From: Natrinema marinum
GTDB lineage: Archaea; Halobacteriota; Halobacteria; Halobacteriales; Natrialbaceae
Direction: 5' to 3'
Assembly (NCBI RefSeq): GCF_024296685.1
Contig: NZ_CP100763.1
Location: forward strand, 2,046,001 to 2,110,000
Length of the DNA: 64,000 nt
Shown: positions 26,876 through 35,703 of the stretch, piece after piece
Layout of the letters: every line of letters begins with the position of its first letter
How positions within the stretch are numbered: the stretch's first letter is position 1
Translations under genes and position numbers: made by a program
The notes under the pieces: generated by a model
What the model was told of the DNA's origin: nothing
Seen by the model: only the letters and a program-made list of their open reading frames with translations
The model's database searches: none

Positions 26876-27691
26876 ATGACAGACCACGACACCCCCGACG
26901 AATCGCAGACGACCGATCGGCGAACGCTCCTGAAGACCGCCGGCACGACGATCGTCGGCGGCGCGGGACTGGCCGCCGCATCGAGTTCGGCGTCCGCCCA
27001 GTTCGGCGGCCCGGAAGTCATTCAGGTCGAAGACGGCTGGTTCGGCTGGAGCGCCGACGGCAGCCTCCCAGTCACCGACGAGCTCCTGATCTTCATCCAC
27101 GGCTGGTTCGGTGACTCCACCGTCGAGAGCCAGGCGACCGACGTGCTGAACTCCCTCGAGTCGGGCGGCTATTCGCCCGATCAGACCGTCGCCATCGAGT
27201 GGCCGGGCAGCACGCTCAACTTTTTGGGCGCCGAGGCCGACACCGAAGACGTCGGCGAGGTCGTCGCCGGTCTCATCGAGGAGTTCTACGACAACGGCGG
27301 CGGAAACATCCGTCTCGTCGGTCACTCGCTCGGTGGCCGCTGTGTCTACTGGACCTCGACCAAGCTCTCGAGCGGCTACGAAATCGAGACCGTCGCCGGC
27401 CTCGGGGCCGCCGCGGACGGCTCGGAGATCTGCGGCGATCCGTGGAATCCCGGGCTCAGCAACGCCTGTCAGGTTCGGAACTACTACTCGCAGAACGACT
27501 CGACGGTCGGCGGGGCCTACGGCGGCCTCGGCGACACCGCACTCGGTACCGAGGGCGCCGGCTGCAATCCCGCGTCGAACTACACCGACGTGGACGTGAC
27601 CGCCAGCGTCGGCGGTCACCTCGAGTATCTCGGCGACGCGACGGTCGGCGCCGATCTCGCCGCGGCGATCAACAACGGCGGCTGCGAGTAA
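26876..27691 (+). CDS. Tat-exported lipase-like hydrolase without lectin, array member F, 271 aa
   Basis: Tat signal TDRRTLLKTAG, ASA-Q cleavage; FIHGWFGDS; GHSLGG; QNDSTVGG; GGHLEYL. It ends with NNGGCE, directly where other members begin the Gly linker and lectin. Here the ATG at 26876 has no in-frame ATG 15 nt upstream (ACA instead), although the DNA there is related to member D. This supports the downstream ATG as the true start throughout the array. Confidence 0.87.
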   Translation: MTDHDTPDESQTTDRRTLLKTAGTTIVGGAGLAAASSSASAQFGGPEVIQVEDGWFGWSADGSLPVTDELLIFIHGWFGDSTVESQATDVLNSLESGGYSPDQTVAIEWPGSTLNFLGAEADTEDVGEVVAGLIEEFYDNGGGNIRLVGHSLGGRCVYWTSTKLSSGYEIETVAGLGAAADGSEICGDPWNPGLSNACQVRNYYSQNDSTVGGAYGGLGDTALGTEGAGCNPASNYTDVDVTASVGGHLEYLGDATVGADLAAAINNGGCE

Positions 27692-27990
27692 CCGAACCAG
27701 TACCGTCGATCCGCTCTGCCAGCTGAACGACGGCGATCACACGTCTGTCGAACCGACGCGGCTCCTGCGTTTTTTCCCGCCCGGCCGTACTCAGATCAGT
27801 TCCCCGTCACGTTCCAGTATAATTTCCCTGGCCTGGATAAAAGTGTACCAATATATACACTAGTGGAGAGTACAATTATCATCGTTTCAACCCTTATTGA
27901 TCGCTATTGCGGGCACTGAGTCCACTTTACGTTCTGGAATGGTCAGGACCCAATGATTTTTATAGATGTAATGATTCCCAGATGGTGTAT
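27692..27990. other. Intergenic region before the transducer gene
   Basis: Contains A+T-rich boxes, including AATATATACAC at about 27850-27860 and TTTTTATAGATG at 27957-27968. The second is about 26-30 nt before the ATG at 27991 and is the likely TATA box. No gene. Confidence 0.45.
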
Positions 27991-30270
27991 ATGGGAAATC
28001 CGGTCACTGCGTTATCAACCCGCATTAGAAGGAGTTACGCGCTCAAACTCGTTCTCGCACTGCTCGTCGTCGTCGCGGCGGTCGCCGCTATCGGGGCCCT
28101 GATCTACGTTCAGACGGGGACGAGTCTCGCGGACGACACGGAATCATCGATGGTCCAGTCGACGCTCTTGCAATCTGAATCCGTCAGCGAGTGGGTCGCC
28201 CACCATCGCGGACAGACGCGACTCCTGGCGTCCTCGGACGCGGTTCGAAGCGGCGACACGGATCGGATTCGATCGACGTTCAGAGCCGAACACGAGCGAA
28301 TGCACGACGACGTGGCGGCGATCCACTACGTCGACGCCTCGAGCGGCGAGATCCTCGCGAGCACGAGCGAGGAGGCCGAGGACGCGTCCGTGAGCGACGC
28401 GCCGTGGACGAACGCCGATCTCAGTGGCGACCAACCCGTACTGTCCGAGCCCTACGATGCGCAAAGCGTCGACGTTCCCGTCGCCGGCGTCGTCACCGAG
28501 GCCGCCGGCGACGACGACCGACTCGTCGTCGTCCTCCTCGACCTGCCGGCGTTCGCGAACTCGCTCGAGACGCCTGCGGACGCCCACGGCTCCTTTACGC
28601 ACGTAGTCGACTCGAAGGGGACCGTCGTGTTGAGCCACCACAACGAGCAGATCGGCGGCCCCAACATGCAATCGGACGGCCAATCGAATTCGATGGCCGT
28701 GAAAAAGGGTCTCAACGACGAGGTCGGCTACGTGGAGATGGACATGGAGTCTGGCCACCACACGGGGACGATGTCGATGGGCTACGCCCGCATCGAGGGG
28801 ACCGACTGGGTCCTGATGACCCACATCCCGGCCGCCGAAGCGTTCGCCCTCCAAGAGGAGATCACGCAGTCCGTAATCGCGCTCGTGCTCGTCTCGCTGT
28901 TCGGCCTCGGCCTCATCGGCGTCGTCGTCGGCCGATCGACGAGCAACTCGCTCGGCACGCTTGCCGACAAAGCGACCGAACTCGAGAACGGCAACTTAGA
29001 GACGGAACTCGAGAGCGACCGGCACGACGAGATCGGGCAACTCTACGCCGCCTTCGCGAACATGCGGGATTCGCTGCGCGAGAGCTTACAAGAGTCCGAG
29101 AACGCCCGCGAACGGGCCGAGCGGAAGGGCCAGGAGATGGCGGAGCTCGCGGGCCACCTCGAAACGAAAGCGACGGAGTTTCGCGACGTGATGGAACAGG
29201 CCGCTGACGGCGACCTCACGCGTCGGATGGACACCGACAGCCACAACGAGGCGATGAGCGAGATCGCAACGGAGTACAACGAGATGATGGCCGAAATCGA
29301 GGCGACGACCGACGATCTCAAGCGCTTCGCCGACGAGGTCACGGGCCACGGCCAGCAAGTCACGGCCAGCGCCGCGGAGGTCCAGCAGGCCAGTAGCGAG
29401 GTGAGCAACGCCGTTCAGCGGATCTCCGACAGCACTGAACGCCAACACGAGACGTTCCGCTCCGTTTCGGAGGGAATGGAAGAGATTTCGGCTTCCACCG
29501 AGGAGATTACGTCGCTCTCGAACGAGGTGACGACGCTCGCCGAGCGGACCGCGGAGGCCGGCCAGGAGGGGACGACCGCAGCGAAGGCGGCGATCGACGC
29601 GATGGAAGAGATCGATACGGACGCCGAAGACGCCGTCGCGGAGATCGAACACCTCCAACAGCAGGTCACTCGCGTCGAGGAGATCACGGAGTTCATCCAG
29701 AAGGTCGCCGAGCAGACGAACATGCTGGCGATGAACGCCAACATCGAAGCGTCACGAACGGGGACGGGCAACGAGGGATTCTCGGCCGTCGCGAGCGAGG
29801 TCAAAGAGCTCGCCGCCGAGACGAAATCGTCGGCCGACGAGATCGACCAGCTCGTCGCCGACATCAAGACCCAGACCGACACGACCGCAACCGAGGTGCG
29901 GACGACCCGCCAGGGGATCGCCGAGACCGCCCAGACCGTCGAGGCGGCCGTCGACGCGCTCGACGAGATCGCCGGCTACGCCAAACAGACCTACGACGGG
30001 ACCAAGGAGATCAGCGTCGCCAGCCAGCAGCAGGCCACAGCGACCGAGGAGATCGTCTCGATGGTCGACGAAGCCGAATCGCTGAGCCAGCAGGTCGCTG
30101 AAGAAGCGAGCAACGCCGCGGCTGCGGCTGAAGAGCAGACCTCGGCACTCGCGGAAGTGACCGAGAGCGCAAGCCACCTCGCCGAACGGGCGAACAACCT
30201 CCAGCGGCGGTTAAACGAGTTCGACACCGGGGGATCGCAAACGGCGGCCACGCCGCAGACGGGAGACTAG
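27991..30270 (+). CDS. Methyl-accepting chemotaxis transducer (Htr type), 759 aa
   Basis: Membrane receptor for taxis: TM1 at about residues 18-40, an external sensor of about 250 residues with Cache-like features, TM2 at about 288-312, one HAMP after TM2 and a second HAMP-like region (about 390-440), then the long cytoplasmic coiled coil. The hairpin tip that contacts CheA/CheW is AEQTNMLAMNANIEASR (about 576-592). Gln/Glu-rich flanks offer methylation sites. The ATG at 27991 is supported by the TATA box at about 27959-27966; earlier ATG or TTG/GTG codons are less well placed. It lies inside the hydrolase array, so it may sense compounds tied to their activity; this is inference. Confidence 0.9.
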   Translation: MGNPVTALSTRIRRSYALKLVLALLVVVAAVAAIGALIYVQTGTSLADDTESSMVQSTLLQSESVSEWVAHHRGQTRLLASSDAVRSGDTDRIRSTFRAEHERMHDDVAAIHYVDASSGEILASTSEEAEDASVSDAPWTNADLSGDQPVLSEPYDAQSVDVPVAGVVTEAAGDDDRLVVVLLDLPAFANSLETPADAHGSFTHVVDSKGTVVLSHHNEQIGGPNMQSDGQSNSMAVKKGLNDEVGYVEMDMESGHHTGTMSMGYARIEGTDWVLMTHIPAAEAFALQEEITQSVIALVLVSLFGLGLIGVVVGRSTSNSLGTLADKATELENGNLETELESDRHDEIGQLYAAFANMRDSLRESLQESENARERAERKGQEMAELAGHLETKATEFRDVMEQAADGDLTRRMDTDSHNEAMSEIATEYNEMMAEIEATTDDLKRFADEVTGHGQQVTASAAEVQQASSEVSNAVQRISDSTERQHETFRSVSEGMEEISASTEEITSLSNEVTTLAERTAEAGQEGTTAAKAAIDAMEEIDTDAEDAVAEIEHLQQQVTRVEEITEFIQKVAEQTNMLAMNANIEASRTGTGNEGFSAVASEVKELAAETKSSADEIDQLVADIKTQTDTTATEVRTTRQGIAETAQTVEAAVDALDEIAGYAKQTYDGTKEISVASQQQATATEEIVSMVDEAESLSQQVAEEASNAAAAAEEQTSALAEVTESASHLAERANNLQRRLNEFDTGGSQTAATPQTGD

Positions 30271-30281
30271 AACGCCATGAT

Positions 30282-30302
30282 GGGGGCACCTCGATAGCCC
30301 CC
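30282..30302. terminator. Stem-loop after the transducer gene
   Basis: GGGGGC-acctcgata-GCCCCC, a perfect 6-bp stem starting 12 nt after the stop. Archaeal terminators rarely need hairpins, so a role in mRNA end formation or stability is only possible. A second stem (CCCCGC/GCGGGG) follows at once. Confidence 0.35.
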
Positions 30303-30483
30303 GCGAGCGCAAGCGGGGACAGACACCCCGCATACCGGATCCGAGCACTGTTCTCGCTGAAATCGCAGCGTCGGGACCACGAGCAGTAACGCGTCGGATT
30401 GTACGCCACTTGAGAGTATTGCATATAGACACTTGGTATAAATTGCCGTAGTAGACTTCATAAATTCCCATCTTGTACCGCGT

Positions 30484-31175
30484 ATGAAAATGTTCATGGG
30501 ACGAAACGACGACACCCATCAGACGCCGGAATCGAACGGGACGAACCGGCGGACGCTGCTGAAGTTCGGCGGGACGAGTATCGGTGGCGCAGCCGGACTG
30601 TCGGCAACGGCCGGGTCGGCGACCGCACAGTTGTTCAGTTCCGGCATCGAGGAGTTTGAACTCGACGGCCTCGGTGCCGCCGATGAACTGCCCAGTAGCG
30701 ACGAATCGGAACTGGTCATCTACCTGCACGGCGGCGGCGCCAGTTCGTCCGCCGGCGATCAGGGACAAAGTCTCGAGGACGGCCTCGCCAACGCCGGCTA
30801 CGAGACGACCGTCGTCGCGGGCGTCTTCAGTACGACATCGGTCGGCGTCGGTGACGTGACATCTGAGGCGGCGGAACGTCCGCACAGATCGCCGAGGGAA
30901 CCTACCGGCTCACGAACGTCAACAGCGGCAAACTGCTCGAGGTCGCGAACGCGAACACGAGCGACGGCGCGAACGGTCAGCAGTACGCCGACACCGGCCA
31001 CCCCACGCAGGAATGGGTCGTCAGCGACAACGGCGACGGCACCTATTCGCTGGAAGCGGCCCACAGTGGCAAGGTCGCCGAAGTCTACGAAGCGAGTACG
31101 GCGGACGGCGCCAACGTGATCCAGTAGTCCTCGAACGGCGGTGCGTGGCAGCGCTGGACCTTCCAGCAGGTCTGA
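30484..31175 (+). pseudogene. Broken hydrolase-lectin gene, array member G
   Basis: The N-terminus is intact: Tat RR in TNRRTLLKFGG, SATAQ cleavage region and a hydrolase start with VIYLHGGGAS. After about 125 residues the hydrolase core, including any GHSxGG, is missing and the frame shifts (junction near 30868) into the linker of the lectin. The lectin continues in another frame (QIAEGTYRLTN...), lacks the middle lobe, and has TAG at 31125-31127 where paralogues have TGG (Trp). Three independent lesions make it a pseudogene. The upstream region has a weak form of the array element (ACTTGGTATA, core 52 nt before the first ATG). Confidence 0.85.
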
Positions 31176-31495
31176 TCCGAGACCATACCACGCAGCACGG
31201 ATGCGGATCGTTCGAACGGTGATTGGAGATAGTTGGATGATTCACCGGTCCGTCGGCGAACCCAGCCGGCCGGACGTGCGTCTCCGTCGGCAGTCTCCTT
31301 TCGTCGCGCTCGTCGATCCGCCGACGTATCGTACGTGCTCTATGAACGCTCTATCGGATGTTCGAACGTCTGAATCTCACAGAAGCGACCACTGTCAGGC
31401 GTTAGCGTTCGTTGCCAACGGACGGGATCGGCCGTCGATTGACGCGGACGGGTGACTGTCGCCGAAATATCGCTCGATTCACATCTAGACCCGAT
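31176..31495. other. Intergenic region G-H
   Basis: The first 100 bp are related to the 3' flank of member B, as expected if the units were copied with their flanks. The rest has no recognised gene; A+T content rises near 31490. Confidence 0.4.
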
Positions 31496-31515
31496 ATGAA
31501 TACACTCGTATATGG
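31496..31515 (+). promoter_or_regulatory. Array promoter element, copy H
   Basis: ATGAATACACTCGTATATGG. The CTCG core starts at 31505, 55 nt before the ATG at 31560. Confidence 0.55.
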
Positions 31516-31559
31516 GTAGAAAGTAACACCTTCACAGGTGGGGTCGTATTTACCGCATC

Positions 31560-32435
31560 ATGCCAGATACCGATAGTAATAGAACGGTGGAATCGGACGG
31601 CTCGAACACGTCGACGCGACGGACGCTACTGAAGGCGACCGGAACGACGATCGTCGGTGCGACGGGACTGGCGGCGACGACGGGTTCGGCGTCAGCACAG
31701 TTGTTCGGTCCCGATATCGAAGTGATCGATGTCGGAAGTAGCATATTCGGTTCAGGTATCTTTCAGTCCCTTCCTGTCGAAGACGAACTGTTCATCTTCG
31801 TCCACGGCTGGTTCGGCGATACGACCGTCGAAAGCCAAGCCGAGGATGTCGCCGAGTCGATGATCGACGCCGGCTACGAAGCGGACGCCTACGTCGCGAT
31901 CGAATGGGATGCCACGACAATTAATTTCGCGGGTGCGACCGCCGAGACGGAAGACGTCGGCGAGGAACTCGCCGAAATGCTCGAAGAGTTCTACGACTAC
32001 GGCGGCGGCAACGTCCGTCTCATCGGACATTCGCTGGGCGGTCGCGTCGTCCTCGAGACGATAAACGAGATCGGTCCCGGCTATACGGTCGAGACCGTCG
32101 CACCCATCGGTGCTGCTGCAGACGGAGACATGGTCTGTGATGGTGGAATCGGTGGTGGTGAGTGGTACGACGGTATCGAAGACAACGCCGAGGAAGTCCG
32201 TAACTACCACTCCGAGAACGACACGACCGTCGGATCGGCCTACGGCGGTCTCTTCGGTGCCGCGCTCGGTAACGACGGTGCGGGCTGCCCATTCGATACC
32301 CCAGACAATTACACTGATGTCGACGTCACCTTTAGCGTCTTCAGTCATCTGGGCTACCTCGGAGACGACGAAGTCGGCTCCGACCTCGCCGAGGCGATCG
32401 AGGATCAGGACGGCGGGCTAGGCTGGTTCAGCTAG
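31560..32435 (+). CDS. Tat-exported lipase-like hydrolase without lectin, divergent array member H, 291 aa
   Basis: Tat signal STRRTLLKATGTTIVGATG, SASAQ cleavage region; FVHGWFGDT; GHSLGG; ENDTTVGS; SHLGYLG. All catalytic positions are kept, but the sequence is less like A, B, D, E and F than those are to each other, and codon use is slightly less G+C-biased. It has an inserted Gly-rich loop (GGIGGGEWYDGIED). It ends with GLGWFS and no lectin. It is the oldest-looking or a separately acquired member and closes the array. Confidence 0.86.
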   Translation: MPDTDSNRTVESDGSNTSTRRTLLKATGTTIVGATGLAATTGSASAQLFGPDIEVIDVGSSIFGSGIFQSLPVEDELFIFVHGWFGDTTVESQAEDVAESMIDAGYEADAYVAIEWDATTINFAGATAETEDVGEELAEMLEEFYDYGGGNVRLIGHSLGGRVVLETINEIGPGYTVETVAPIGAAADGDMVCDGGIGGGEWYDGIEDNAEEVRNYHSENDTTVGSAYGGLFGAALGNDGAGCPFDTPDNYTDVDVTFSVFSHLGYLGDDEVGSDLAEAIEDQDGGLGWFS

Positions 32436-32767
32436 TCACTCTTCCACGATCGGATCGCCGTCTTGGAGTAGTGCGTTTCTGCTGGGACGAATCGACACCA
32501 TCCTCGATCGTCGGGCGACACGCTATTTGCCGACCACGGACCGCCAAGAACGGAGTCGTGAAAACGATCCGAGAGACAGTCTCCACTCGAGGCGGACGCA
32601 AGACCCCGATGTACTGGACCGCTGACGATCGAGCGAGACGAACGAAATGAGCCTCGCGGCTCTCAGGTCTGTCGCCTATGGCGACAGACGTTGACGATCT
32701 CGCGGGAACACCGTTGGACTCCCTCCGGTCGTCCAACGAGCTCCCGCTCGACGGTTAGCGACCTCGC
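32436..32767. other. Intergenic region with three palindromes downstream of aspS
   Basis: No gene. Between 32667 and 32784 there are three successive inverted repeats (listed separately). The word TCTCGCGGGAA occurs near 32698 and again near 32793 inside aspS, suggesting that the end of aspS was partly duplicated. Confidence 0.5.
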
Positions 32768-32784
32768 CTACGGCGAGAGTCGCT
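32667..32784. repeat. Three tandem palindromes at the 3' end of aspS
   Basis: Perfect 10-bp stem with 3-nt loop at 32667-32689 (GTCTGTCGCC-tat-GGCGACAGAC); 7-bp stem GTTGGAC/GTCCAAC at 32713-32737; and AGCGAC-CTCGCC-tac-GGCGAG-a-GTCGCT at 32757-32784, a 12-bp stem with one bulge that includes the aspS stop codon. They may end or stabilise the aspS mRNA. Confidence 0.6.
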
Positions 32785-34072
32785 GTCGGTCTCGCGGGAA
32801 GAGAACAGCTTCTCGGATGTTGTCCAGCCCGAGAATCGTCATGATCAGGCGCTCGCCACCGAGACCGAAGCCGGCGTGGGGCGGCATGCCGTACTTGAAC
32901 ATCTTCGTGTAGTACTCGAACTGGTCGGGGTCGAGGCCCTGCTGTTCGAAGCCCTCGATGAGCTTCTCGTGGCGATGTTCGCGCTGGCCGCCCGAGACCA
33001 GTTCCATGCGCGGATGCATCAGGTCGAAGCCGGTCGACAGCTGCGGATCGTCGTCGTGATCCTTGATGTAGAACGGCTTGATCTCGCTGGGCCAGTCGGT
33101 GATGAAGTAGTGACCGCCGACATCCTGCCCGAGGGCTTCCTCGGCCGGCGTCGAGAGGTCGTCGCCCCAGACGAGTTGCTCGTCGAGTTCGCCCGTGGCG
33201 TTGATGCGCTCGATGGCCTCCTCGTAGCTGATGCGCGGGAAGTCCCCTTCGGGGACTGCGAAGTCCTCGGCGAGGTCGAGTTCCTCGAGTCGGTCGCCGA
33301 AGTTCTCCTGAACGGACTCGTAGGCGGCTTTGACGACGCCCTCGGCGACGTCCATAGCGTCGGTATGGTCACAGAACGCGCCCTCGAAGTCGATCGAGGT
33401 GGCCTCGTTCAAGTGCCGCGGCGTGTTGTGTTCCTCCGCGCGGAAGATCGGGCCGATCTCGAAGACCCGCTCGACGTTCGAGCCCGCGACCAGCTGCTTG
33501 AACAGCTGGGGCGACTGGTTCATGAAGGCCTCCTCGCCGAAGTAGGTAATCGGGAAGAGTTCGGTGCCGCCCTCGGTCCCCGTCGCGACGATCTTCGGTG
33601 TGTTGATCTCCGTACAGTCGTAGTCACGGAACTGGTTACGGACCGAGCGCAGCACGTCCGAACGGACCTCGAAGACCGTCTGGATCTCGTCCTTGCGGAG
33701 GTCGAGGGTGCGGTTGTCCAGTCGAGTGGAGAGGTCGGCGTCGACCTTTCCGGACGGGTCGAGGGGCAGTTCGGGGTCGGCGGGTGCGATAACCTCGAGG
33801 GACTCGGGCGTGACCTCGACGCCCGTCGGCGCGCGCGGCTCCTCCTCGACCGCACCCGACACTTTGACGACGCTCTCGCGAGAGACGCCCAGTCCCGTCT
33901 CGACGAGGTCCTCGTCCATCTCGTCTTTCTCGAACTTGATCTGGATCTTGCCCGTCGTGTCCCGAAGAATCAGGAAGGCGATCCCGCCGAGGTCGCGGAT
34001 CTCGTGGACCCAGCCGGCAACGGTCGCGTCGTCGCCCGGCTCGGCGTCGGCAGTGTAGGTTCTGTCCTGCAT
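32768..34072 (-). CDS. aspS: Aspartyl-tRNA synthetase (archaeal type)
   Basis: Class IIb synthetase, 434 aa. The N-terminal OB domain binds the anticodon ([21 protein letters not shown], residues 18-38). Motif 2 is [15 protein letters not shown] (about 208-222) and motif 3 [11 protein letters not shown] (about 405-415). Haloarchaeal enzymes of this type are often non-discriminating, charging both tRNA-Asp and tRNA-Asn for later amidation; this cannot be read from the sequence with certainty. The ATG at 34072 gives the usual length. The stop codon lies within a palindrome. Confidence 0.94.
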   Translation of the reverse strand: MQDRTYTADAEPGDDATVAGWVHEIRDLGGIAFLILRDTTGKIQIKFEKDEMDEDLVETGLGVSRESVVKVSGAVEEEPRAPTGVEVTPESLEVIAPADPELPLDPSGKVDADLSTRLDNRTLDLRKDEIQTVFEVRSDVLRSVRNQFRDYDCTEINTPKIVATGTEGGTELFPITYFGEEAFMNQSPQLFKQLVAGSNVERVFEIGPIFRAEEHNTPRHLNEATSIDFEGAFCDHTDAMDVAEGVVKAAYESVQENFGDRLEELDLAEDFAVPEGDFPRISYEEAIERINATGELDEQLVWGDDLSTPAEEALGQDVGGHYFITDWPSEIKPFYIKDHDDDPQLSTGFDLMHPRMELVSGGQREHRHEKLIEGFEQQGLDPDQFEYYTKMFKYGMPPHAGFGLGGERLIMTILGLDNIREAVLFPRDRQRLSP

Positions 34073-34158
34073 ACCTCCCGGTTCACGCAGGCGGAACTTA
34101 AGCGCAGTCGTTCGCACCGAGATTAATCGTTTTGCCGGACGGGCGCGACTAGGGGCGT

Positions 34159-34953
34159 ATGGACGACCTCGAGCGACTCGCCGACGAGATACGGAGCGCG
34201 GACACGGTCGTCGCCTTCACCGGCGCGGGGATCTCGGCCCCCTCCGGCGTGCCGACCTTTCGGGGCGACGACGGCGTCTGGGAGCGGTTCGACGAGGGAC
34301 AGTTCGCCTACGGCCGGTTTCAGCGCGATCCCGAGGGGTTCTGGGCCGACCGCGTCGAACTCCAGCGGGAGATGTTCGACGACGAATACCGGCCCAACGC
34401 GGCCCACGAGGCGCTGGCTGCGATGGGACGGGAGGGCAGTCTCGAGGCGATCCTCACCCAGAACACGGACGGACTACACGGCGATGCCGTCGGTTCGGTC
34501 CGCGACGGGAACAAGGGTAACGAGGTAGACGGAAAGCCAGAGACGACCGTCCTCGAACTCCATGGCAACTCCCAACGGGTTCGCTGTACGGACTGTGGAA
34601 ACCGTCGCGACGGCGATCCGATCTTCGAGCGCGCGGCCGACGGCGACCTACCGCCGACGTGCGACTGCGGCGGCGTCTTCAAACCCGACGTGATCCTCTT
34701 CGGCGAGCAACTACCGGGTACAGTCATTCAACGCGCGCGGGTGCTCGCCCGCGAGAGCGACGCCTTCCTCGCGATCGGCTCCTCGCTCGTCGTCGAGCCC
34801 GCCGCCTCGCTCCCGCGGCTGGCCGCCTCGACCGGCGCGACGGTCGGCATCGTCAACCTCGAGTCGACGCCTCACGACGATACCGCCGACGTGGTGCTTC
34901 GCGAGGATGTGACCGACGTGCTCCCGCAGTTGCGCGACCTCGTGTCCGAGTGA
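34159..34953 (+). CDS. NAD-dependent protein deacylase, sirtuin family
   Basis: Sir2 enzymes remove acyl groups from lysine using NAD+. The 264-aa product has [15 protein letters not shown] (about residues 21-35), TQNTDGLH (about 98-105; usually TQNIDGLH), the catalytic His in LHGN (about 133-136), and a zinc ribbon with CTDC and CDCGG. The late NAD-binding motif GSSLVVEPA is at about 211-219. The Ile-to-Thr change in the TQN motif is unusual but should keep the Asn and Asp. It is divergent from aspS across about 85 bp, with a T-rich box near 34127-34135. Confidence 0.93.
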   Translation: MDDLERLADEIRSADTVVAFTGAGISAPSGVPTFRGDDGVWERFDEGQFAYGRFQRDPEGFWADRVELQREMFDDEYRPNAAHEALAAMGREGSLEAILTQNTDGLHGDAVGSVRDGNKGNEVDGKPETTVLELHGNSQRVRCTDCGNRRDGDPIFERAADGDLPPTCDCGGVFKPDVILFGEQLPGTVIQRARVLARESDAFLAIGSSLVVEPAASLPRLAASTGATVGIVNLESTPHDDTADVVLREDVTDVLPQLRDLVSE

Positions 34954-34974
34954 CTGGCGGCGGTCGGTGCCGAC

Positions 34975-35622
34975 TCACTCGACCAGTTGGTTCTCGATCA
35001 ACTGCGCCTGGCCGCGCCGCAGGCGCTCGCTGACGGCCTGCGTCGAGATTCCCAGTTGGTCGGCGATCTCGCTCAGCCCCGTCTCTCGTGGCACCTCGAA
35101 AAAGCCGCGCTCGTGGGCCAGGACGAGCGCCTCCCGCTGTGGGTCAGTCAGCGCCGACTCGTGCCCTCGCCGGCGCTCGTCGCCGTCGGAGAGCCGGTGT
35201 AACTCGAGGGCGACGCCTTCGTCCGCGAGAAAGTCGTAATACTCGCCGAACGATGTTCGATCCGGAAAGCGCATCTCGACCTCCCAGCGGTCGTCCGCGC
35301 CGCGACACTCGAGGAGTTCGCCGCCCGCGGTGACCCACTGGCGGTAGGCCGACACGACATCGGTCGGGCTTCCCTGCAGTCGATAGAGATCGCGTCCCTC
35401 GACCCCGCCGATCCGCTCGAAGTCCGCAACGGTCTCGTCGTCGACGAGCGCGCGTTCGACTCGCTCACGGTCGCGATGGCGAATCCAACAGAACGCGATT
35501 GGGCGCGTCGGGTCGAGGGCGTACTGGCGTTCGATGTCGATGTCGACCGACGGCAGCGCCTCGAGCGTCGGCCCGAGGACGAGCGCCGGCGACGACGCCT
35601 CGAACGAAGCGAGGAGACTCAT
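34975..35622 (-). CDS. HTH-10 (bacterio-opsin activator-like) transcription regulator
   Basis: Haloarchaeal regulator, 215 aa. The C-terminus has the HTH_10 signature: LTDPQREALVLAHERGFFEVPRE (in parts, about residues 158-180) followed by LSEIADQLGISTQAVSERLRRG (about 182-203), the DNA-binding helix. The N-terminal 150 residues are a sensor-like domain of the BAT family without recognised ligand. Targets are unknown. I chose the ATG at 35622 (MSLLASFEASSP), which fits relatives; a longer form starts nine codons earlier. Confidence 0.87.
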   Translation of the reverse strand: MSLLASFEASSPALVLGPTLEALPSVDIDIERQYALDPTRPIAFCWIRHRDRERVERALVDDETVADFERIGGVEGRDLYRLQGSPTDVVSAYRQWVTAGGELLECRGADDRWEVEMRFPDRTSFGEYYDFLADEGVALELHRLSDGDERRRGHESALTDPQREALVLAHERGFFEVPRETGLSEIADQLGISTQAVSERLRRGQAQLIENQLVE

Positions 35623-35703
35623 GAGCCGTCGTGCAATGCGAAGCGACAAAACAGTTTAGGCCACTGTCACCGCAGTCGAGAAATCGCGGGCTGCCGGTCC
35701 GCG

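Noticed and set aside
19057..32435. Interpretation of the hydrolase array as toxin-immunity pairs
   Set aside because: No small alternating immunity-type genes occur between members, and no toxin-delivery domains other than Tat signals were seen.
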